Positions 44,967-52,663 of a stretch of 64,000 nucleotides of DNA are shown here, piece after piece (the first letter of the stretch is position 1; each line of letters begins with the position of its first letter). Source of the stretch: SAR324 cluster bacterium (GTDB lineage: Bacteria > SAR324 > XYD2-FULL-50-16); assembly GCA_028282885.1 (NCBI GenBank), contig JANQGX010000020.1, positions 1-64,000 of the forward strand, in the 5' to 3' direction. The notes below the pieces were generated by a model, which did not search any database, was not told the DNA's origin, and saw only the letters and a program-made list of their open reading frames with translations. The position numbers were made by a program, and so were the translations under genes.

Positions 44967-45018
44967 TAATCCGGAACAGCCTTTTTAAAGGCTTCATACG
45001 CAGTCTGCTTCCGGATTA
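44967..45018 (+). promoter_or_regulatory. Large stem-loop between binding-protein and permease genes
   Basis: TAATCCGGAA (44967-44976) pairs perfectly with TTCCGGATTA (45009-45018), continued by CAG/CTG with one bulge; inside, GCCTTT and AAAGGC can form a second hairpin. It ends ten bases before the first permease ATG. Such structures after binding-protein genes are known to protect the upstream mRNA or partly terminate transcription. Confidence 0.65.
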
Positions 45019-45042
45019 ACAAACTATATGAATAAGGAGTGC

Positions 45043-45735
45043 ATGGAAACCTCTTCCGGGCTGATGATCATCTGGGAATCCTGGCCCATGTTCCTGAGCG
45101 GCACCATTACGGCAGTTCAGCTCTGTATTTTGTTTTTGGGAGTTGGGGTGGTGGTAGCCGTTCCCGTATCACTATCTCAGATCTATGGTGGAAAATCTCT
45201 TAAGTTTTCCGCATCGGTTTTTGAACAGGTGTTTCGCGGGCTTCCTGCCCTGGTTTTACTGTTCCTGTTCTATTTTGGGTTGGCAGAGCTGGATGTATCA
45301 CCGCTTGTTGCAGCTACCCTGGCCATGGGACTTCGGTCTGCGGCTTACCAGTCGCAGATTTTCCGGGGAGCGATACTCTCCATTGACTCCGGACAGATGG
45401 TAGCAGCAAGATCGATCGGTATGAGTCGCATCCGTGCCATCAAGTGTGTTATCCTTCCCCAGGCGATTCGTCTGGCGATTCCACCCTGGTCCAATGAATT
45501 TGCCAATATGATCAAAGACACCTCATATGTTTTTGTAGTGGGGATTATCGAGCTGATGCGACAGGGCCGGTACGTTGTTGCCGGTTCGTTTGGCAACGCG
45601 TTGTTGGTTTACTCCGTAATTGCACTGATCTACCTGTTTCTGACCTATTGCGGACTGTTTCTGATGGGTCGTCTGTCCAAAAAACTGGCCATTCCCGGCT
45701 TCGCTTCGGCCGGGGCTGCAATGGAGAGGATTTAA
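45043..45735 (+). CDS. Amino-acid ABC transporter permease
   Basis: A 230-residue permease with five to six membrane helices. EAA loop AARSIGMSRIRAIKCVILPQAIRLAIPPW near residues 122-150. It has the standard short length of HisM/GlnP-type permeases. Two starts are possible: ATG at 45043, with AAGGAG three bases ahead, or ATG at 45028 without a site; the former is preferred although the spacing is tight. The ATPase gene follows after two bases. It forms the channel with the second permease at 46508. Confidence 0.92.
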   Translation: METSSGLMIIWESWPMFLSGTITAVQLCILFLGVGVVVAVPVSLSQIYGGKSLKFSASVFEQVFRGLPALVLLFLFYFGLAELDVSPLVAATLAMGLRSAAYQSQIFRGAILSIDSGQMVAARSIGMSRIRAIKCVILPQAIRLAIPPWSNEFANMIKDTSYVFVVGIIELMRQGRYVVAGSFGNALLVYSVIALIYLFLTYCGLFLMGRLSKKLAIPGFASAGAAMERI

Positions 45736-45737
45736 AT

Positions 45738-46505
45738 TTGGAACCATTACTCAAAGTTGAAAATATTGAAAAGACTTATGATGGGAAAAAAGTATTAAAC
45801 GGCATCTCTTTTGAGATGGAAAAGGGGAATACCAAAGTCATCATCGGTCCTTCCGGAACCGGAAAGAGCACCCTGCTGCGCTGTGTGAATCGACTGTCCG
45901 AGCCGGAAATGGGGAAGGTGATTCTGGATGGCCAGGTGGTTCTGGACAAAACCGTGGAGAAGGAACCCAGAATTGATCTGAATGCAATCCGTTCCCAGGT
46001 GGGAATGGTCTTCCAGAATTTCAACCTGTTTACTCATCTCTCTGTCCTGGGAAATGTCACCCTGGGACTTACCCAGGTAAAAGGGATGAAGAGAAAGGAT
46101 GCTGTGGAGAGAGCCATGATTGAGATCGACAGGGTCGGTCTGGCTGACAAAAAGGATGCTTACCCTGCCTTGCTTTCCGGCGGGCAGCAGCAGCGTGTAT
46201 CCATTGCTCGGGCGCTGGCCATGGACCCCAAGGTTATTCTGTTTGATGAACCTACCAGTGCTCTTGATCCGGAGCTGATTGGAGAGGTGCTTCAGGTAAT
46301 GATCAAACTGGCAAAGGAGGGCATGACCATGCTCTGCGTTACCCATGAAATAGGTTTTGCCCGTAGTGTGGCTGATGAGATTATTTTTCTTGATGAAGGA
46401 AAGGTTCTGGCTCATGAACCTCCCGAGCAGTTGTTTAGTAATAACTCCAGCGCACGTATTCGGACTTTCCTGAAAAAGATCTCAGAGTTATACGGAGGTG
46501 AATAG
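45738..46505 (+). CDS. Amino-acid ABC transporter ATP-binding protein
   Basis: A 255-residue ABC ATPase of the GlnQ/HisP class. Walker [10 protein letters not shown] near residue 37, Q-loop [11 protein letters not shown], signature [15 protein letters not shown], Walker [15 protein letters not shown] and the switch histidine in CVTHEIGFA. The start is a TTG at 45738 with GAGAGGA seven bases before it, because no ATG fits and the protein would then begin [16 protein letters not shown], the normal N-terminus. A longer frame from 45648 would overlap the permease and add non-homologous residues. It powers the importer made of the flanking permeases. Confidence 0.95.
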   Translation: MEPLLKVENIEKTYDGKKVLNGISFEMEKGNTKVIIGPSGTGKSTLLRCVNRLSEPEMGKVILDGQVVLDKTVEKEPRIDLNAIRSQVGMVFQNFNLFTHLSVLGNVTLGLTQVKGMKRKDAVERAMIEIDRVGLADKKDAYPALLSGGQQQRVSIARALAMDPKVILFDEPTSALDPELIGEVLQVMIKLAKEGMTMLCVTHEIGFARSVADEIIFLDEGKVLAHEPPEQLFSNNSSARIRTFLKKISELYGGE

Positions 46506-46507
46506 GC

Positions 46508-47182
46508 ATGGAGTTTATCCAACTGTTTATCGATTCTCTGCCTCGTCTGCTCCAGGGGTTGGGAAACACTATCGTCTTAACGGCCCTGGCAGTTGCATTG
46601 GGTATCATTGTCGGGTTAGCGGTCGCCCTGGCAAAAGCATATGCCAAGGGACCGCTTCGCATTCTGGCTTCTGCATACAGCGCCCTGTTTCGAGGAACAC
46701 CCCTGTTGACCCAGCTATTTATTGTCTATTTCGGTCTATCCTCCATCGGGATTGTTTTGTCCCCGTTTACAGCCGCAATTCTGGCAATCGGATTGAACTC
46801 GGCTGCCTTCCAGGCAGAATACTTCCTGGGCTCGATTCTGGCGATTCAACCCGGTCAGATAACCGGAGCCATTGCCCTGGGAATGGGTCGACTGAAAACC
46901 ATTCGTTGCATTGTTATCCCGCAGGTCATCAGGCTGGTGATTCCTTCGTGGTCCAATGAACTGATCTGTCTTTTGAAGTACTCTTCCCTGGCATACCTGA
47001 TCCAGTTCCCCGAGCTGCTTTTTCAGACACGGTTGATGGCATCAAAGAATTTCCGAATGTTTGAAATGTTCATCATTGCCGGAGTCTTGTATCTTAGTGT
47101 CGTCTTAATTGTTTCCCATTTCCTGAGAAAACTTGAAAAAAGGTTACGAATCCCCGGGCTGGGGACTGAGAGCACGTTTTGA
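46508..47182 (+). CDS. Amino-acid ABC transporter permease, second
   Basis: A 224-residue permease, normal for the family. EAA loop GAIALGMGRLKTIRCIVIPQVIRLVIPSW near residues 118-146 and about five membrane helices (first at 15-40). It begins two bases after the ATPase stop with GGAGG overlapping that stop codon, so the two are coupled. Together with the binding protein, first permease and ATPase it completes a polar amino-acid importer, organised like the ectoine importer EhuABCD or HisJQMP. Confidence 0.93.
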   Translation: MEFIQLFIDSLPRLLQGLGNTIVLTALAVALGIIVGLAVALAKAYAKGPLRILASAYSALFRGTPLLTQLFIVYFGLSSIGIVLSPFTAAILAIGLNSAAFQAEYFLGSILAIQPGQITGAIALGMGRLKTIRCIVIPQVIRLVIPSWSNELICLLKYSSLAYLIQFPELLFQTRLMASKNFRMFEMFIIAGVLYLSVVLIVSHFLRKLEKRLRIPGLGTESTF

Positions 47183-47260
47183 AAACGGGAAACCGGACTA
47201 TGTCAGAAAAAACACAAACAGATGATTCCAGCCTGAACCAAGTCATCAAGAGAGTGAGTC

Positions 47261-48220
47261 ATGATTGAGGAAATATACCAGGAGGTTGTTGCGGCGGAAG
47301 CCAGAATCAGGGCACACATTCGGGAAACACCCGTGGAGTATTCGCCCTGGTTGTCTGAAACAGGAAACTGCAAGGTGTTCCTGAAGCTCGAATGTTTCCA
47401 GAAAACGGGATCTTTTAAATACAGGGGGGCACTGAACAAATACCTTTCGCTGGATCCCGATATCAGAAACGGCGAGATGATAACCGCATCCTCCGGCAAT
47501 CACGGGGCTGCATTTGCCAGCCTGATGCATGAGTTTGGGGGGAAGGGGACCATCTATCTGCCGGCGAATGCCTCGCCGACCAAGATCGAGATGCTCAGAC
47601 AGTATGGTGTCAATCTCGAATTTGCGGGTGAAGATTGTCTGGTGAGTGAATCGTTGGCCCTCACCACGGCACGGGAAAAGAACCTGCCCTTTATCTCACC
47701 GTACAACGACCCACAGATTATCGGCGGTCAGGGGACAATCGGATGTGAACTGATACGAAGACTGGACAATATTGACTCAGTACTGGTGCCTGTCGGAGGG
47801 GGTGGTCTGGTTTCGGGGATTGCCGCATATCTGAAGTCGAAAATCAAAGACATTCAAATCACGGGATGCCAGCCTCTTGCTTCTCCGGTAATGGCCGAAT
47901 CGATCAAAGCCGGAAGAATTATCGAAATGGAATCCGAGCCGACGCTGGCAGATGGAACAGCCGGGGGAATTGAACCTGGTGCCATAACCTTTGATATCTG
48001 CCGTCAATGTGTGGACGATTATATTCTTGTGACGGAAAATGAGATAAGATCTGCCATTCGCACGGTAATCGAACAACACCAGATTCTCATCGAAGGAGCT
48101 GCTGCTCTACCGGTGGCCTCATTTCTCAAAGAGAAGAACAGGTATAACGGAAAAACCGTGGTTTTGATCATCAGCGGCAGAAAAATCAGTATCGACAAAC
48201 TGAAGGAATTATTGGTGTAG
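47261..48220 (+). CDS. PLP-dependent dehydratase (threonine dehydratase/BhcB/EutB-like)
   Basis: A 319-residue fold-type II PLP enzyme. The PLP lysine is Lys53 in KTGSFKYRGA; the phosphate-binding loop SSGNHGAA and the tetraglycine loop VGGGGLVSG are in place. It lacks the C-terminal ACT regulatory domain, as catabolic threonine/serine dehydratases, 3-hydroxyaspartate dehydratases (BhcB) and hydroxyectoine-pathway EutB do. The reaction would remove water from a beta-hydroxy amino acid to give an enamine/imine. Its position between an amino-acid importer and an imine-reductase-like gene favours the BhcB or EutB type over plain threonine degradation; sequence alone does not decide. Confidence 0.88.
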   Translation: MIEEIYQEVVAAEARIRAHIRETPVEYSPWLSETGNCKVFLKLECFQKTGSFKYRGALNKYLSLDPDIRNGEMITASSGNHGAAFASLMHEFGGKGTIYLPANASPTKIEMLRQYGVNLEFAGEDCLVSESLALTTAREKNLPFISPYNDPQIIGGQGTIGCELIRRLDNIDSVLVPVGGGGLVSGIAAYLKSKIKDIQITGCQPLASPVMAESIKAGRIIEMESEPTLADGTAGGIEPGAITFDICRQCVDDYILVTENEIRSAIRTVIEQHQILIEGAAALPVASFLKEKNRYNGKTVVLIISGRKISIDKLKELLV

Positions 48221-48231
48221 GGGAGTCTAAA

Positions 48232-49188
48232 ATGCAGAGAATTGTCACATTGGAAGAGATCTTAAGGGTTCTGGAAAATATCGACAGATCCGATATCGTC
48301 ACCGCCATAGAGGAAGGATTTAAGGCTTTCTCCAACGGCGAGGTAGTTGTTCCCCCAGTCGGTGAAATGATATTCAAAGAGCAGGAAGGCGAGGCACATA
48401 TAAAGTATGGATTTATCAAAGGGGATGATTACTATGTGATCAAAATTGCCTCAGGCTTCTACAAAAACAGGGAATTGGGATTATCTCCCAACTCGGGCCT
48501 GATGTTGATGTTCAGCCAGAAAACCGGGGAGACTGTCTGCGTTCTGCTGGATGAAGGGCACCTGACCAATATCAGGACGGCTGCCGCCGGAGCAGTGGTG
48601 GCAAAACACCTGGCCCCGAGCAGAGTTGAACGAATCGGTATCATCGGAGCCGGATACCAAGGGAGACTCCAACTAGAATTCCTGGGAGCCGTTACCGAAT
48701 GCCGGGAGGCATTGGTTTGGGGCGTCAGCGATGCGGAGTTGAAGTCATATGCGGATGCCATGTCATCCAAGGGTTTTGAAATTACAACGACCCGCCATAC
48801 TGCCGAAATCGCCGAAACCTGCAACCTGATTGTAACGGCAACCCCTTCGGAAAAGCCTCTGCTCAAAGCGGAAGATGTTAGAAAGGGAACCCATATCACG
48901 GCGGTCGGTTCCGATACCGAGTACAAAATCGAGCTGGAACCGGAACTCCTGGAACTGGCCGATGGTGTGGTATCGGACAGCATAGCCCAAAGCCAGTTGC
49001 GAGGAGAAATTTACCAGTCCCGAAAAGCCGGAAAGATTGTTGATGAAGATCTGATGGAGCTGGGCAGGATTATTAATAAAAGAGAACCGGGTCGGACAAA
49101 TGATGAACAGATCACCGTGGCTGATCTCACAGGGGTTGCGGTGCAGGATATTCAGATATGCAAAGCCGTTTATAAAGCATTGGCTTAA
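48232..49188 (+). CDS. Ornithine cyclodeaminase/mu-crystallin family reductase (BhcD/EutC-like)
   Basis: A 318-residue member of the ornithine cyclodeaminase/mu-crystallin family. Substrate-side residues occur in HIKYGFIKGDDYYVIKIASGF, the LTNIRTAAAGAVVAKHLAP block is diagnostic, and the NAD(P) loop is GIIGAGYQGRLQ. The family includes ornithine cyclodeaminase, imine and ketimine reductases, iminosuccinate reductase BhcD and ectoine-pathway EutC. The adjacent dehydratase would produce an imine, so reduction of that imine to an amino acid is the simplest role. It begins 11 bases after the dehydratase gene with a GGGGAG site. Confidence 0.9.
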   Translation: MQRIVTLEEILRVLENIDRSDIVTAIEEGFKAFSNGEVVVPPVGEMIFKEQEGEAHIKYGFIKGDDYYVIKIASGFYKNRELGLSPNSGLMLMFSQKTGETVCVLLDEGHLTNIRTAAAGAVVAKHLAPSRVERIGIIGAGYQGRLQLEFLGAVTECREALVWGVSDAELKSYADAMSSKGFEITTTRHTAEIAETCNLIVTATPSEKPLLKAEDVRKGTHITAVGSDTEYKIELEPELLELADGVVSDSIAQSQLRGEIYQSRKAGKIVDEDLMELGRIINKREPGRTNDEQITVADLTGVAVQDIQICKAVYKALA

Positions 49189-49228
49189 GGAAAACTGCAG
49201 CGCAGTTACTTAATAATCAGGAGCTAAA

Positions 49229-50341
49229 ATGGATTTTGAAATTTTTGAATTGGAGAGAATCCAGTCCCTTTATGAAAACACCGTAAAATACAACCTGACG
49301 GAAAGCGGGATTCATCCTTTTACCCTCAGGGAGTTTCTCACGGAAGAGGAGACTGAAACCTTGTTGAATATTCGCATGGGTTACGGACAGACAGATGGAG
49401 CGCCCGAGTTGAGGGAAATGATCTGTAATCACTACAAAGGAGCTGAAATTGACAACATTCTGGTCACCAACGGTTCAGCGGAAGCCAATTTTACCTTTGC
49501 CGGGAGCACGATAAATCCCGGTGATGAGGTGGTGATCATGCTTCCCAACTACATGCAGATCCACGGCATTGCTAATTTCCTTGGTGCGAATGTGAAACCG
49601 TTTTACCTGAAGGAGGAGCTGAATTGGGCGCCGGACCTTGATGACTTGAAAAAACTGGTTAACGACAAGACCAAAATGATCTGCCTTTGCAATCCCAATA
49701 ATCCAACTGGCGCGGTATTAAGCGAAGAGATGATGAAGGAAATTGTCCAAATCGCCGATCATGTTAGAGCTATTCTTCACGTCGATGAAATATACAGGGG
49801 GGCTGAACTGGAAGGTGATGAAACGCCTACTTTCTATGATTTGTATGACAGGGCCATTGTTACCATGAGCCTCTCCAAGTCTTATTCTCTCCCCGGTTTG
49901 CGTATGGGATGGCTGGTAGGACCCAAAGATATCATTGCCCGAGGCTGGGCCTTTCATGATTATACCTCTATCTCCACAAACATGCTTGGACAATATGTGG
50001 CTACCTTGGTGATGGAACCGGAACGAAGGAAACAGGTTCTCAGCCGGGGCAGGGGGATGCTCAAGTCAAACCTGGTTAAGTTTCAGAGCTGGATCGATTC
50101 CCATTCGGATCTTTTTCACTTCATTCCCCCAAAAGCGGGAGGGATCGTTTTCATGCGCTACAACATGGATATCAATTCAACCGAGCTTTGCACCAGGCTA
50201 CGAAAGGAAAAAAGCGTCTTTATCATTGCAGGTGACAGTTTTGGCATGGATCGTTATCTGCGTATGGGAATCGGTGGAGAACAGAAGGAACTATTAGAAG
50301 GCATGGAATTGATCGACGAAACCTTGAGAGAAGTTTCTTAG
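49229..50341 (+). CDS. Class I/II PLP aminotransferase
   Basis: A 370-residue fold-type I aminotransferase. Conserved parts: GYGQTDGAPELREMI, the NPNNPTGAVL segment that packs on PLP, DEIYRG with the aspartate pairing to the pyridine nitrogen, PLP lysine Lys217 in SLSKSYSLPGLRMGW, and the C-terminal arginine that binds the substrate carboxylate (RMGIG). It is of the MalY/AspB-like class without a fused domain. As last gene of the operon it would convert the amino acid made upstream to a 2-oxo acid. CAGGAG precedes the ATG. The substrate is inferred from context only. Confidence 0.92.
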   Translation: MDFEIFELERIQSLYENTVKYNLTESGIHPFTLREFLTEEETETLLNIRMGYGQTDGAPELREMICNHYKGAEIDNILVTNGSAEANFTFAGSTINPGDEVVIMLPNYMQIHGIANFLGANVKPFYLKEELNWAPDLDDLKKLVNDKTKMICLCNPNNPTGAVLSEEMMKEIVQIADHVRAILHVDEIYRGAELEGDETPTFYDLYDRAIVTMSLSKSYSLPGLRMGWLVGPKDIIARGWAFHDYTSISTNMLGQYVATLVMEPERRKQVLSRGRGMLKSNLVKFQSWIDSHSDLFHFIPPKAGGIVFMRYNMDINSTELCTRLRKEKSVFIIAGDSFGMDRYLRMGIGGEQKELLEGMELIDETLREVS

Positions 50342-50468
50342 GATGGTTTAAACAAGGGAGTAACAATTTTATTCTGATTGATCCTCAAATTTGACTGTCA
50401 TAAATTGACCCAGTGCTGTTGAGGCTTTTTTCAGTCAATGTTGACTGACACTCAGACACGAGGTCCAA

Positions 50469-50567
50469 ATGAAAGTACTGGAACTCGATGTCAAGGGTGC
50501 TAAACTTAACTCTGCAACTGCTGAAAAAATGGCTGATACCAAGGCGGAAGCGGAACTTGGAGATTAA
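50469..50567 (+). CDS. Possible 32-residue peptide gene
   Basis: A short frame reading MKVLELDVKGAKLNSATAEK then 12 more residues rich in Ala, Lys and Glu, ending LGD. GAGG stands six bases before the ATG, and a strong terminator follows 39 bases after the stop, so it would be the last coding unit of the 43-50 kb transcript. The composition is protein-like (no rare stretch, balanced charges), but at this length chance cannot be excluded. No family recognised. Confidence 0.3.
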   Translation: MKVLELDVKGAKLNSATAEKMADTKAEAELGD

Positions 50568-50605
50568 TCCTCGTTGATCAAGCTTGAACAATTCAGGCAG
50601 GGTGT

Positions 50606-50645
50606 CACAAGTGTATCAAAAACAAGATACACTTGTGATTTTTGA
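50606..50645 (+). terminator. Rho-independent terminator of the amino-acid operon
   Basis: CACAAGTGTATC (50606-50617) pairs perfectly with GATACACTTGTG (50626-50637) around an A-rich loop and is followed by ATTTTTG. With a 12-base stem it is the strongest terminator in the window and ends the operon that starts at the promoter near 43000. Confidence 0.92.
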
Positions 50646-50716
50646 TACATAGGTTTCCTGCCTAAAGTACATTGAAACAGGCAACACCCCCTCCCTCATA
50701 GAATAAATGCCAACAG

Positions 50717-50745
50717 TTTACACCCATTCCCAATTCGCCTATAAT
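50717..50745 (+). promoter_or_regulatory. Sigma-70 promoter of desulfoferrodoxin gene
   Basis: TTTACA (50717-50722) and perfect TATAAT (50740-50745) with the optimal 17-base spacer, about 120 bases before the ATG at 50868. A second TTGACA occurs at 50763 in the leader without a good -10 partner. Confidence 0.7.
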
Positions 50746-50867
50746 GCGGCATAGGTATTTTTTTGACAGGGTTGTTCACATAACCCGATGTGGCCTGATG
50801 CCCTGTACCCTCAAGGTCTAAAGATTTGTAAAGAGTGACATTCAAACAATATATTCCGGAGAAGACA

Positions 50868-51245
50868 ATGACCGAAAAATTCCAGGTTTATAAATGCGAA
50901 GTGTGTGGAAACACCGTAGGTATTCTATTTGCCGGAGGCGGGGAACTGGTCTGTTGTGGTAGACCTATGACTCACCAGCATGAGAAATCGGGTGACCAGG
51001 GTCTCGAAAAACATGTTCCCGTGTTGGAAAAACAGGAAAGGCAAATCACAGTGAAAGTCGGAGAGACGGAGCATCCCATGAGCGATGATCACTACATTAT
51101 GTGGATTGATACCATCACCGACAGTGCTGAATCAAGGAAATATCTTAAACCCGGCGAAAAACCCGAGAGAACCTTTGACCATAAGGAAAACCTTAAAAAA
51201 GTCAGGGCCTTCTGTAATATTCATGGCCTATGGAAATGCGACTGA
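50868..51245 (+). CDS. dfx: Desulfoferrodoxin (superoxide reductase)
   Basis: A 125-residue two-domain superoxide reductase, which reduces superoxide to peroxide in anaerobes. The N-terminal desulforedoxin domain binds iron through CEVCGN and CCGRPM; the neelaredoxin domain has the iron site ligands EKHVPV, HPMSDDHYIMWI and the Cys/His pair CNIHGLW. Length is exactly that of class I enzymes. The ATG at 50868 with GGAGAA ahead is used rather than the in-frame start at 50835. A hairpin at 51258-51281 follows. Confidence 0.96.
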   Translation: MTEKFQVYKCEVCGNTVGILFAGGGELVCCGRPMTHQHEKSGDQGLEKHVPVLEKQERQITVKVGETEHPMSDDHYIMWIDTITDSAESRKYLKPGEKPERTFDHKENLKKVRAFCNIHGLWKCD

Positions 51246-51257
51246 TCCCCTGCCTGC

Positions 51258-51281
51258 AATCCGGTCATGATGCACCGGATT
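51258..51281 (+). terminator. Hairpin after desulfoferrodoxin, terminator-like
   Basis: AATCCGGT (51258-51265) pairs with ACCGGATT (51274-51281) around an eight-base loop, 13 bases after the stop codon. The following bases (TACCTTTCC) are only moderately T-rich, so termination may be partial. Confidence 0.5.
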
Positions 51282-51514
51282 TACCTTTCCGAACAGAATT
51301 GATCCTTCCCGGGGTTCCCCCAAATCTGTCCATCAAATCCTTGACATCAGGAATCTGAAATCTCCAGTCAATTTGGCACGGCTTTTTCAGTAGTTAATTT
51401 GTTATAAGATTGATTGGTCATTCAACATATATCCCTCGGTTCATGAATATGGTGAATGGCTGTGGATTCAAGAACTCTCAAATCGGTACTGAGATACAAT
51501 CTTAAGGAGAAAAA

Positions 51515-51934
51515 ATGGCTGAGTTAAAAGATTCCAAAACTTTGGAAAACCTCAAAGAAGCGTTTGCCGGAGAATCCCAGGCAAACCGCCGTTACCTCTA
51601 TTTTGCCAAGGTTGCTGATGTTGAAGGCTATCCTGAAGTTGCATCCAATTTTAGAGAAACTGCGGAAGGAGAGACCGGTCATGCCCATGGTCACCTGGAT
51701 TATCTGAAAGCGGTTGGAGATCCGGCAACCGATCTGCCTATCGGCGGAACCAGGGAAAACCTGAAGGCTGCTGTTGCCGGTGAAACGCATGAATACACCG
51801 ATATGTATCCCGGAATGGCCAAAACTGCCCGTGAAGAAGGATTTAACGATGTTGCAGACTGGTTTGAAGTGTTGGCGAAAGCTGAAAAGTCTCACGCCGG
51901 TAGATTTCAGCAAATGCTGGACCTGCTTGATTAA
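51515..51934 (+). CDS. Rubrerythrin, short form without rubredoxin domain
   Basis: A 139-residue diiron protein of the rubrerythrin family, a peroxide reductase of anaerobes. Iron ligands are in [35 protein letters not shown] and [11 protein letters not shown]. The C-terminal rubredoxin domain (two CxxC) found in classical rubrerythrin (191 residues) is missing, as in the short 'sulerythrin-like' forms that need an outside electron donor. The ribosome site AAGGAGAAA is strong. DUF3501 follows after 119 bases, a partner seen with rubrerythrins in other genomes as far as I recall. Confidence 0.95.
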   Translation: MAELKDSKTLENLKEAFAGESQANRRYLYFAKVADVEGYPEVASNFRETAEGETGHAHGHLDYLKAVGDPATDLPIGGTRENLKAAVAGETHEYTDMYPGMAKTAREEGFNDVADWFEVLAKAEKSHAGRFQQMLDLLD

Positions 51935-52053
51935 GGAACAGGACCGTATTGGCTGGCAGATGCCCGGGCAAAACATGAAATAGTGATGGCGGCATCCAAT
52001 TCCGATATTTTCAACCCCAAGAGGTGCAACCGGAATATAGATAGGAGGATTCA

Positions 52054-52641
52054 ATGAACCTGGTCACACGCGATGAGATTCTGGACTATATAACCTATGA
52101 AGAGCAACGGGAGTCAATCCGCAAGGAAGTCCTGGCAATAAAAAAACCCAGGCGAATACACCTGGGATCAAATCTTACCTTCCTTTTCGAAAATCATGAT
52201 ACCATCAAGTACCAGATTCAGGAGATGATGCGGATCGAGAGAATAGTCAGGGAATCCGATATCCAATATGAGCTGGAGACATACAACCAGATTCTTGGGG
52301 AGCATGGCGATATCGGCTGTACCCTCCTGATCGAATTCAATGACAAGGAGGAGCGGGATGAAAAACTGAGATCCCTGATGGGACTTCCGGAGAAGATTTA
52401 CCTGGTACTGGTAAATGGAGTAAAGGTTTACCCGGAATACGATCAGAAACAGGTTGGGGAGGACCGCCTGTCCTCCGTCCAATATTTGAAGTTTCCAACC
52501 CGGGGACACAGACCCGTTGCCATTGGGGTTGAACATGAAGCCATCACACTGGAAGTGCCATTGACCTCGGCTCAGCAGATAGCCCTGCAGGAAGATGTCA
52601 GTGAAACAATATACGAAGCCCTTGAAGAAACCATACAATAA
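52054..52641 (+). CDS. DUF3501 family protein
   Basis: A 195-residue soluble protein of the DUF3501 family. Diagnostic stretch near residues 33-60: RRIHLGSNLTFLFENHDTIKYQIQEMMR, followed by the strand TLLIEF and a C-terminal part HRPVAIGVEHEAITL. Function unknown. In other bacteria it is found beside rubrerythrin and a large Fe-S oxidoreductase; here only rubrerythrin is present. A very good ribosome site (TAGGAGG) precedes the ATG. It is 22 bases before the aldehyde dehydrogenase and likely co-transcribed. Confidence 0.88.
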   Translation: MNLVTRDEILDYITYEEQRESIRKEVLAIKKPRRIHLGSNLTFLFENHDTIKYQIQEMMRIERIVRESDIQYELETYNQILGEHGDIGCTLLIEFNDKEERDEKLRSLMGLPEKIYLVLVNGVKVYPEYDQKQVGEDRLSSVQYLKFPTRGHRPVAIGVEHEAITLEVPLTSAQQIALQEDVSETIYEALEETIQ

Positions 52642-52663
52642 CTATCCGGCATGGAGCTGAAAA

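Noticed and set aside
43261..50341. Complete ectoine/hydroxyectoine uptake and degradation operon
   Set aside because: The importer, dehydratase and reductase fit loosely, but ectoine hydrolase, deacetylase and the EnuR-type regulator are all missing, so the assignment cannot be supported.
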